Source: a candidate division WWE3 bacterium RIFCSPHIGHO2_01_FULL_40_23
GTDB lineage: Bacteria; Patescibacteria; WWE3; UBA101185; 2-01-FULL-41-18
Reading direction: 5' to 3'
NCBI GenBank assembly: GCA_001772615.1
Contig: MEUZ01000003.1
Span: forward strand, 1-64,000
DNA length: 64,000 nucleotides
The notes beneath the pieces are model-generated. The model did no database searches and had not been told where the DNA came from. It saw only the letters and a list, made by a program, of their open reading frames with translations. Positions 53,144-60,473 of the stretch are shown piece after piece. The position numbers were made by a program, and so were the translations under genes. Each line of letters starts with the position of its first letter. Position 1 is the stretch's first letter.

Positions 53144-54285
53144 ATATTCTGACAGCTCCGGCTTACATTTAACAGTACGCCAAGTCCACATAAACCAAAA
53201 ACCATAGAGGAACCCCCATATGAGATTAACGGAAGGGGCACCCCTGTTAGGGGCAGCAGATTTACCATACCGGACAAATTCACGATACTCTGTACGGCAA
53301 ACCAAGAAGTCACTCCTGTTGCTAACAGGGTTCCAAGCTTATCCGGAGCTTTTAAGGCGATACGATATCCCCTGATTATAATAAAAAGAAATAGTGAAAC
53401 AAGAAAAACCAACCCAATGAAACCAAGCTCTTCACCTATAACCGCAAAAATAGAATCAGTCGCTACTTCAGGAATATACTGGTATTTTTGCCTTGACTGT
53501 CCAAAACCAAGACCAAACAAACCCCCCGACCCAAGTGCAATTAATATTTGATTTATGTGATAAGAAGTTCCTTCAGTATCTTCTGAATTAAACCCTAAAT
53601 ATGTCAAAAACCTTTCCTTTCTGTAAGCGGATGAAAGTATGAAAACAGAAGCAAAAGCTAGAGCAATGGGAACGCCTACCAGAAAATATGAGAAATTTAA
53701 ACCGGACACTAAAAGCATAATTAACCCAATAATCGATATAAGCATGGCTGTGCCAAAGTCGGGTTGAGCAAGCACTAGTCCTACAAGGAGGATACAAACG
53801 GGAATAAAAATCAGAAGTGCCTTAACCTCTCTCTTGGAAAAAATAACTGAAAGATAAAAAATAAAAGATAGTTTAATGAGCTCGCTTGGCTGAAAACCAA
53901 TTCTACCAATGATTGGAATGGTAGGAAAAGGAGATGGGTTAAGATAAATCCACCTTCTAGCCCCATAAATCAAAGGCGCGAATGGGGACGGTATTAAAAC
54001 AAAGATTAAGGAAATTAAAGACACTACAAAAAGGGGTAGGGCTACTTTTGAAATTGAATGATAATCTATTCTATACCCTATAAAAAAACCTGCTAAGCCG
54101 AGGAGAACCCATACAGCCTGAAGATAAAGAAAATAATATTTCCCCCCAAATATGTCATAAGCATAGACGACGGAGACATCATAAACCATCACGACACCAA
54201 AAATTAATAAGAATAAAATTGCATATAAGAGGAGGGTGTCCTTTCCTTGATAGGCCTTTTTCCTTTCACCGGAAGGTTTTTTCAT
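53140..54285 (-). CDS. ftsW: FtsW, division SEDS glycosyltransferase
   Basis: A 381-residue polytopic SEDS protein. ATG 54285 overlaps the mraY stop (ATGA) and starts MKKPSGERKK; an upstream ATG at 54366 would lie inside mraY. Landmarks are IGFQPSELIKLSFIFYLSV, QPDFGTAML, LGFGQSRQKYQYIPE and LTGVPLPLISYGGSSM. It polymerises septal glycan with a partner PBP. Confidence 0.93.
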   Translation of the reverse strand: MKKPSGERKKAYQGKDTLLLYAILFLLIFGVVMVYDVSVVYAYDIFGGKYYFLYLQAVWVLLGLAGFFIGYRIDYHSISKVALPLFVVSLISLIFVLIPSPFAPLIYGARRWIYLNPSPFPTIPIIGRIGFQPSELIKLSFIFYLSVIFSKREVKALLIFIPVCILLVGLVLAQPDFGTAMLISIIGLIMLLVSGLNFSYFLVGVPIALAFASVFILSSAYRKERFLTYLGFNSEDTEGTSYHINQILIALGSGGLFGLGFGQSRQKYQYIPEVATDSIFAVIGEELGFIGLVFLVSLFLFIIIRGYRIALKAPDKLGTLLATGVTSWFAVQSIVNLSGMVNLLPLTGVPLPLISYGGSSMVFGLCGLGVLLNVSRSCQNI

Positions 54286-55379
54286 AATAGGGCGATTATT
54301 AAACCAACAACCGACAGTATAGAGTTCACAAGCCAAAATCTCATAGTTACTTTCGTTTCGTGCCACCCAAGCTTTTCAAAATGATGGTGGATCGGCGCCA
54401 AAAGAAATACTCTCTTTCCTCCTCTTAATTTAGCTGACCACTGCTGAATAAAACTAGACCCTATCTCTGCAATAAAGATCCCGCCTATAAAAAGCAAAGC
54501 AAACTCACGTTTTAAGTAAGAAGCAGTTAAAACAAAGAGAATACCAAGTGGAAGGGTTCCTACATCAGACATCTCCACTCTTGCAGGATAAATATTAAAG
54601 TAAAGAAAGGCGAGTTCAGCCCCAACTACAGAAGCACAAAATAACGCCAATTCATATCTTCCAAATATTAGAGAAAGGATCCCAAGTGCTAAAAAGGAAA
54701 CACTGTGCAAACCTGCCGAAAGTCCATCCATACCATCCGTTACCCCAAATGCATTCGCAAACCACAAACACAAAAAAATGATAAAAGGTATGTACAACAC
54801 TCCTATATTCACGTCACCTATAAAAGGAAACCAGAATACGTGAAGGTTAGATTTAAAATAAAGCCATAAAACCCCGGCTAGAGCAGGAACAACCTGCATG
54901 AGAAATTTTTCGTGAGTTTTAAGTCCTCTTTGGGTACTTCCCATAATTCTAAAAACTTCTTTAAAAAGATCCCACGGTATAAGAGCAAGTTTATAAATTT
55001 TCCACAAAAGTACATTTTTTGAAACGACAGCATCCACTTTCTCCCGTACCGCGAATGAAAACCCTTTTCTCCCAATAGTGTTTATAAACTCATCCACAGC
55101 ACCAAAGATTGATCCCACAACTAAAATAAAAGAAAAGGGTATTAAAAGATCCCAATTTCTAAAAAAGAGTACAGAAATTACAAAAACAGTAAATGTAATT
55201 AAAGCCCCTCCCATAATCGGTGTACCAAACTTCATGGCCCTTTCAGGAAGATTGTTATCAAGATCCGCTTTGCTGATTCTTCTTATATTAAACTTGTAAA
55301 GAAAACCTATAAATAAAGGAGCAAGTAAGAAACAAAGTATAAAAGATGTTAATAAAATTATTAGGAATTTTAATTCCAT
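54282..55379 (-). CDS. mraY: Phospho-MurNAc-pentapeptide transferase (MraY)
   Basis: A 365-residue multispanning enzyme that makes lipid I. It carries FGTPIMGGALI, the catalytic Asp region NAFGVTDGMDGLSAG, and LLAPIHHHFEKLGWHETKVT with RFWLVNSILSVVGL at the end. A large insert, residues ~90-150, lies between the first helices. It overlaps ftsW by four bases. Confidence 0.95.
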   Translation of the reverse strand: MELKFLIILLTSFILCFLLAPLFIGFLYKFNIRRISKADLDNNLPERAMKFGTPIMGGALITFTVFVISVLFFRNWDLLIPFSFILVVGSIFGAVDEFINTIGRKGFSFAVREKVDAVVSKNVLLWKIYKLALIPWDLFKEVFRIMGSTQRGLKTHEKFLMQVVPALAGVLWLYFKSNLHVFWFPFIGDVNIGVLYIPFIIFLCLWFANAFGVTDGMDGLSAGLHSVSFLALGILSLIFGRYELALFCASVVGAELAFLYFNIYPARVEMSDVGTLPLGILFVLTASYLKREFALLFIGGIFIAEIGSSFIQQWSAKLRGGKRVFLLAPIHHHFEKLGWHETKVTMRFWLVNSILSVVGLIIALL

Positions 55380-55407
55380 AAAAGATCTTCATCCTCAAGT
55401 GACTAGC

Positions 55408-56733
55408 CTAAGGAACAATCGAAATCTTTGCACCAAGACTTAAAAGTTTTTCATCAAACTTTTCAAATGATGAAGCTATGTGTTCATATCCATAAATTTC
55501 ACTTCTTCCCTCGGAAGCAAGAGCGGCTAAAATTAAGGCTGCGCCGTCTCTTAAATCGGATATAAAAAGTTTTTCCTTCCGAAGTTGTGTAGGGCCTTCA
55601 ACCCTGGCAACTGTATAAGGCTCTCCTTTTACATTAACATCATAGCTGTCATCACTTATAACAGCTGCTAAGCCAACTTCCGAAGGTTTTAAAAGACTTA
55701 TTTTGGCACCCATTCTATTTAGCTCCCTAACGTAGGAAAACCGGTCAGTATAGATTGTGTCGTGAATAATACCTGCTCCCTTAGTTTGTGTTAGAAGCAC
55801 CGCAAAAGGGGCCTGCCATTCGGTCATAAAACCCGGAGCCGGAGCCGTTTCCACATCAACGGCGTTAAGAGCTTGATCTTTTCTCCTCCAAATCCTTAGC
55901 TCCTTCCCTTTAAATTCAAAGCTTGCACCCATGGCCTCAAGCTTTCTGATAAAAGAAAGAAGATCCGAAGAAACTACATCTTCAATCTTTATATCACCAT
56001 AAGTCACAAGAGAAGCTATTGCAAATGTTACGGCTTCGCTCCTATCAGGCATGATTCTGTGTTTTGTACCTTTAAATGTCTGGGTGCCGTTTACAACAAT
56101 CTTTCTTTCCTCTACCCTTTTAACGTCGGCTCCCATAGAATTCAAAAATAAAATAAGGTCATCTATCTCCGGCTCCGACGCGGCATTATTTATATAAGTC
56201 TCCCCTGGGACAAAGACACTTGATAAAAGAGCGTTTTCAGTCCCCATAACCGTTGAAGTTTTAAAAGACATACTAACATTCAAAAGTTTTTTTGATTCAA
56301 GAAAGTAATAGTTATTATCCTCTTTTACTTCAAAACCTAATGCCTCCCACGAGCTTACCCATCTGTTAACAGGTCTCGCACCAAATGTGGATTTGAACTT
56401 CGGAATTAATGCTTTGCCAAATCTATAAAGCAAAGGACCTGCCAGCAAAGCAGAGGTCCTACTCTTACTGGAGAGATCATATGGGAGCTCATAAGAAGAT
56501 ATTGAGGAAGCATTTATTAAAACCTTATTCTGTGAAATCCAAGTGACTCCTACACCGATACCTTTTAATATTTCAATGTCTGACAGCACAATGCCTACAT
56601 TCGGAATGTTCTCCAATGTAACGTCTTCATTTGAAAACAAAGAAGCAACAAGAAGCTTTAAAGCCGTATTTCGGGATCCTGAAGTTTTGATATTCCCAAC
56701 AAGGGGTTCTTTGCCATCAACAACTAGTTTCAT
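55408..56733 (-). CDS. MurA-like EPT-fold protein with altered active site
   Basis: A 441-residue protein of the UDP-GlcNAc enolpyruvyl transferase family. I chose ATG 56733 (MKLVVDGKEPLVG). Aligned to E. coli MurA, key residues differ: Lys22 is Arg (SGSRNTAL), the catalytic Cys115 is Ser (FKSTFGARP), Asp305 is Glu (PGFMTEWQAPF) and Arg397 is Ser (HIASSFEKF). Structural residues such as Arg91, Arg120, Asp231 and Arg371 are kept. The fold and place in the wall cluster suggest MurA, but activity is doubtful or altered. The protein may be a pseudoenzyme. Confidence 0.8.
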   Translation of the reverse strand: MKLVVDGKEPLVGNIKTSGSRNTALKLLVASLFSNEDVTLENIPNVGIVLSDIEILKGIGVGVTWISQNKVLINASSISSYELPYDLSSKSRTSALLAGPLLYRFGKALIPKFKSTFGARPVNRWVSSWEALGFEVKEDNNYYFLESKKLLNVSMSFKTSTVMGTENALLSSVFVPGETYINNAASEPEIDDLILFLNSMGADVKRVEERKIVVNGTQTFKGTKHRIMPDRSEAVTFAIASLVTYGDIKIEDVVSSDLLSFIRKLEAMGASFEFKGKELRIWRRKDQALNAVDVETAPAPGFMTEWQAPFAVLLTQTKGAGIIHDTIYTDRFSYVRELNRMGAKISLLKPSEVGLAAVISDDSYDVNVKGEPYTVARVEGPTQLRKEKLFISDLRDGAALILAALASEGRSEIYGYEHIASSFEKFDEKLLSLGAKISIVP

Positions 56734-56737
56734 ACAG

Positions 56738-56962
56738 TTATTTAAACAATCCGACAAGTAAAAGGGAGTTGATTGAAAACAGCACGCCAAAAATAATCGT
56801 CAGGATAAAGACGAGCTTTTCAAATCCCCTTTTTGACCTATACATTCCCGTAAGATTAGTGGACAGTCCCCTCCCTCTTGCCTGAAGAAGAATAAGAATT
56901 GCCAGTAGCACCGAAAGAAATATCTGAAAAATTTTAAGAAGCGGTAAAAACCTGCCTTCCAT
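56738..56962 (-). CDS. secG: Preprotein translocase subunit SecG
   Basis: A 74-residue protein with two transmembrane helices joined by the conserved loop (ILILLQARGRGLSTNLTGMY, then RGFEKLVFILTIIFGVLFSI). ATG 56962 overlaps the stop of the preceding gene (TAATG). SecG assists SecYE-dependent export. Confidence 0.88.
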   Translation of the reverse strand: MEGRFLPLLKIFQIFLSVLLAILILLQARGRGLSTNLTGMYRSKRGFEKLVFILTIIFGVLFSINSLLLVGLFK

Positions 56963-57375
56963 TAATCTTTCCCCCCTCCCAGCCAACCAAAAAACTGCTG
57001 AATAAGTGTGAACAGCGCTGAAGCAAGTACATAGCTCCAAAAAACAGATAAGGTGCTTGAATTAACCACAAACACTAAAAGCTTCAAATGCCTTACGCTC
57101 CCAGGAGCAAGCTTAAAAGAAGGAAGAAACTTATCAAGCAGAAAGAGAGAAACAAGGTTAATAAGAAAACTTAATACTAAATAACCTATGCCTTCGGTTG
57201 GAAGAGACATAACTTTCAAAATAGGTTTTGTAAAAATTAAAATTAAACCAAGACCCAGTGAAACTAAAAATAAAGAGGCGTTTTCTTCACCTCCAAAATA
57301 TAAACCCGAAAAATAATAAGAAACCACAAGGAGACTTATAAAAGAAAAAATAATATTTCTTAAAATCAGCTTCAT
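56962..57375 (-). CDS. Four-helix membrane protein of the phage-holin 4_2 type
   Basis: A 137-residue protein with four hydrophobic helices and the family's middle segment, TKPILKVMSLPTEGIGYLVL. Members are called holin-like by similarity only; most are chromosomal membrane proteins of unknown role. It overlaps secG and lies 14 bases after uvrC. Confidence 0.75.
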   Translation of the reverse strand: MKLILRNIIFSFISLLVVSYYFSGLYFGGEENASLFLVSLGLGLILIFTKPILKVMSLPTEGIGYLVLSFLINLVSLFLLDKFLPSFKLAPGSVRHLKLLVFVVNSSTLSVFWSYVLASALFTLIQQFFGWLGGGKD

Positions 57376-57389
57376 ATCAGATAATTATA

Positions 57390-58721
57390 TCAACCTTTGG
57401 ATCTTAATTCCTTTAATCTTAATAAATGGTGGTAAACTCTTGCAAATCTATGAGCCTCATCACGCAGTCTTTGAAGAAGTTTCAAACCCTCATTTGTTCT
57501 GTCAAGGTACAATTCTTTAAAAACACCGTTTTTCTTATAAACAAGAGCCTCGTTTCTTTTCGCAAGCCCGACTACCGGAATCTTAAGATTTTTCTCCTTT
57601 AACACGTTTAATGCTATGGTCACCTGTCCTTTTCCCCCATCAACAAGAATAAGATTTGGCATCTCCCAGCTTTTCACATCTTCTCTAGGGTAAAATCTTC
57701 TATTTAGTACTTCCGACATCATAAAGTAATCATCAGGTTGGTCTTTCAACTTAATTCTAAAACGCCTATATTCGCTTTTATTAATTCTGCCGCTCGTTGC
57801 AACAACCATGGACGCTGTAGCATTTTTACCTGATACGTTTGAGATATCATAGCATTCAATTCTACTTGGTTTATCCCTGATGATGGGTAAGTTAATTCTA
57901 ATTTCCGACAAGGCCTCGTTTCTTATATCTTCCGAAAGATTTGGATTATCTATATATAAAGATGCGTCTCTAAACCTTTGGGTAACGTATTCATACTTTT
58001 TTAATGTATCTCTTAATTTAGCTGCCTCTTCATATTTTGATTCTTTTGCTGCTTTTATCATCTGTTTTGTGAGACTCCTTTGAAAAGATTTAGAATCTCC
58101 TGACAAAAACCTCTTAAGAATTAAGATCCCTTTTCTATAAGTTTTCGGAGTAATAAAACCAGTACACGGCGCACTACAGAGCCCTATATGTCCATACAAA
58201 CATGGTGATTTCAGCTTTTTATATTTCAAATACTTTGATTTGGAGCAATCTCTAAAAGGTATAACTTTTCTTATTGACCTTAATACGTCATTAACCACTC
58301 CTCCAAAAGGAAAAGGTCCAAAAAAGTTTTTTCTTATTCCTTTCAGTTTTCTCACTGTGGTTACAACGGGAAGGGTCTCTCCATCTATTCTTTCATTCCT
58401 TATCACAATATATTTATAAGATTTATCATCCTTAAGACTAATATTAAACTTTGGTTTATATCTTTTAATCAGTTCTGCCTCCAAAAGCAGGGCTTCTAGC
58501 TCGCTTTGAACTTCTATGTGACTAATGTCATAAGCGTTTTCTACTAAAGCTTTGGTTTTTGATCCAAGAGGAACATCAGAAGCAAAATAGGATGAAACAC
58601 GATCCCTTAAACTTTTAGCCTTCCCCACATATAAAACCTTCCCCTTTTTATTTATATACAAATAAACTCCAGGCACCTTGGGAAGCATTTTCGCTTTATT
58701 TTCTAAGTTTGATATACTCAT
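57390..58721 (-). CDS. uvrC: UvrC excinuclease subunit, without C-terminal HhH domain
   Basis: A 443-residue UvrC. The GIY-YIG nuclease is PGVYLYINKKGKVLYVGKAKSL (~18-40), the Cys cluster CSKSKYLKYKKLKSPCLYGHIGLC follows, then the UVR segment (EAAKLRDTLKKYEYV) and the RNase H-like 5' nuclease core (IECYDISNVSGKNATASMVV; LILVDGGKGQV). About 150 residues with the helix-hairpin-helix pair of ~600-residue UvrC proteins are absent. It acts with UvrA, whose gene is 1.7 kb away. Confidence 0.93.
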   Translation of the reverse strand: MSISNLENKAKMLPKVPGVYLYINKKGKVLYVGKAKSLRDRVSSYFASDVPLGSKTKALVENAYDISHIEVQSELEALLLEAELIKRYKPKFNISLKDDKSYKYIVIRNERIDGETLPVVTTVRKLKGIRKNFFGPFPFGGVVNDVLRSIRKVIPFRDCSKSKYLKYKKLKSPCLYGHIGLCSAPCTGFITPKTYRKGILILKRFLSGDSKSFQRSLTKQMIKAAKESKYEEAAKLRDTLKKYEYVTQRFRDASLYIDNPNLSEDIRNEALSEIRINLPIIRDKPSRIECYDISNVSGKNATASMVVATSGRINKSEYRRFRIKLKDQPDDYFMMSEVLNRRFYPREDVKSWEMPNLILVDGGKGQVTIALNVLKEKNLKIPVVGLAKRNEALVYKKNGVFKELYLDRTNEGLKLLQRLRDEAHRFARVYHHLLRLKELRSKG

Positions 58722-58757
58722 ATGGGTTATTGTATCATTAGATTCACTTTAAAACGG

Positions 58758-60473
58758 ATGAAAAAACTTCTTCTACTTCTTTATGTTCTAATCTCTTTAC
58801 CCCTTTTTGAGAGGAAAGCCATGGCTTCTGATTTTCTAGTATCCTATAATGTAACATATGAGGTTCTTGATAATTCCGAAACGGAGGTTTTCCAAGAAAT
58901 AAAAGTTAAAAACCTTACAAACAGTATTTTTGTCAGCAGTTACAAACTTAATGTAAATCATATAAAAATAACTGATATAAAAGCCTCCAATAAAAGCGGA
59001 GAGCTTAAGCTTGACACCAGTTACAAAGACGGGCAGACAACGATTCAAGTTTTCTTTAATGATCAGGTAATAGGAGAGGGTAAAGAGATCAATTGGAATT
59101 TAAAATACAAAACAAAAGACGTATCAACAAAAAACGGCCAGGTTTTAGAAGTAACCATTCCAAAGATCTCAAACTTTACTAATGTGGAAGAGTATAACGC
59201 AAAGCTTCTGGTTCCTGATAAGTTTGGGGATCTTCTAACGATAAACCCACCCCCCATTCTTGTGGAAGAAAAAGATTCTAAAAGGATTTATAAATTCAAT
59301 TTAAATCAGATACAAGATTCGGCCGTAAACGCGACATTTGGAAAGTATCAGCTGTTTAATTTTAAACTCACTTATGACTTAAAAAACGAAGGTTTCTTCT
59401 CTCAAGAGAAAACCATAGCTTTACCACCCGACATAAAAGACAGACAAACGATCTTAATTAAAGAAATCAGCAAGAAGCCTGATAAGCTTAAGATTGACAA
59501 GGATGGGAACCATATTGCAGTTTTTACCGTTCCCCCAAGATCCGAACTTCAGATAAACCTTATTGGCCAAGCTAAGATTAAAAACAAACGAATTGACGCA
59601 AAAAACGGAGGAAGGTTTGATGACCTACCCAAAAACCTCGTAAAAGACTACACCACATCAAAAAAATATTGGGAAACGGGTGATCCAAAAATCACATCAA
59701 TTTCTAAATCCCTCAATGAGAAATTAATTGTTTCCGAAGATGCAAAAAGAGTTTATGAATACGTGTTAAAAACACTAAGTTATGACAATTCCAAAAATAA
59801 AAACATCATAGTGGAAAGGCTTGGAGCTTCAAAATCCCTCCTTAAACCAAAAGAAGCCATATGCATGGAGTTTGTTGATCTCTTCATAACAATAGCAAGG
59901 TCCATGGGAATTCCTGCAAGAGAAGTCAACGGCTACGCTTACTCTAAAAGCCCTTCTTTAACTCCTCTATCCATCAATTTACGCGGAGGAGATGTACTCC
60001 ACTCTTGGGCGCAATATTACGATCCCAAATTCGGGTGGGTTCAGATTGATCCCACCTGGGGAGAAACTTCAGGCCTTGATTACTTTGAAAATCTTGACTC
60101 TAACCACTTTGCCTTTGTAATTAAAGGACTTTCTTCAGAGTATCCTCTCCCGGCAGGTGCTTACAAAAATACAGATCGTGAAAAACCACAGGTTGATGTA
60201 AGCTTCGCTATTACAGATGACACTAAAGAGGAATACTCCGTAAAGGCCGAGAAAGTTTTTGACATAAACTTTATAAATTTACTTCTTGGAAAGAAGAAAG
60301 TAATACTCACAAACACAGGCGGGCAAACTCTTTTTGATGTTAAGGAACCAAAACTTGGAAAGTTTCCGCCTATGTATAAAACCAAAGCTTACATAAGAGG
60401 GGACGAAATTACAGTACAATTTAAAAATTTTGACGGAGAAGATAGAGAACTGAAAGTTAAACTTTCACGTTAG
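58758..60473 (+). CDS. Exported transglutaminase-like protein
   Basis: A 571-residue protein from ATG 58758. A signal peptide (LLLLYVLISLPLF) precedes a long beta-rich region, then a transglutaminase core (about residues 370-450) with the triad Cys in AICMEFVDLF, His in DVLHSWAQYYDP and Asp in VQIDPTWGE. A further beta domain ends the protein. Such proteins may be peptidases, or cross-linkers of the cell surface. It converges with uvrA by a 17-base overlap. Confidence 0.82.
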   Translation: MKKLLLLLYVLISLPLFERKAMASDFLVSYNVTYEVLDNSETEVFQEIKVKNLTNSIFVSSYKLNVNHIKITDIKASNKSGELKLDTSYKDGQTTIQVFFNDQVIGEGKEINWNLKYKTKDVSTKNGQVLEVTIPKISNFTNVEEYNAKLLVPDKFGDLLTINPPPILVEEKDSKRIYKFNLNQIQDSAVNATFGKYQLFNFKLTYDLKNEGFFSQEKTIALPPDIKDRQTILIKEISKKPDKLKIDKDGNHIAVFTVPPRSELQINLIGQAKIKNKRIDAKNGGRFDDLPKNLVKDYTTSKKYWETGDPKITSISKSLNEKLIVSEDAKRVYEYVLKTLSYDNSKNKNIIVERLGASKSLLKPKEAICMEFVDLFITIARSMGIPAREVNGYAYSKSPSLTPLSINLRGGDVLHSWAQYYDPKFGWVQIDPTWGETSGLDYFENLDSNHFAFVIKGLSSEYPLPAGAYKNTDREKPQVDVSFAITDDTKEEYSVKAEKVFDINFINLLLGKKKVILTNTGGQTLFDVKEPKLGKFPPMYKTKAYIRGDEITVQFKNFDGEDRELKVKLSR

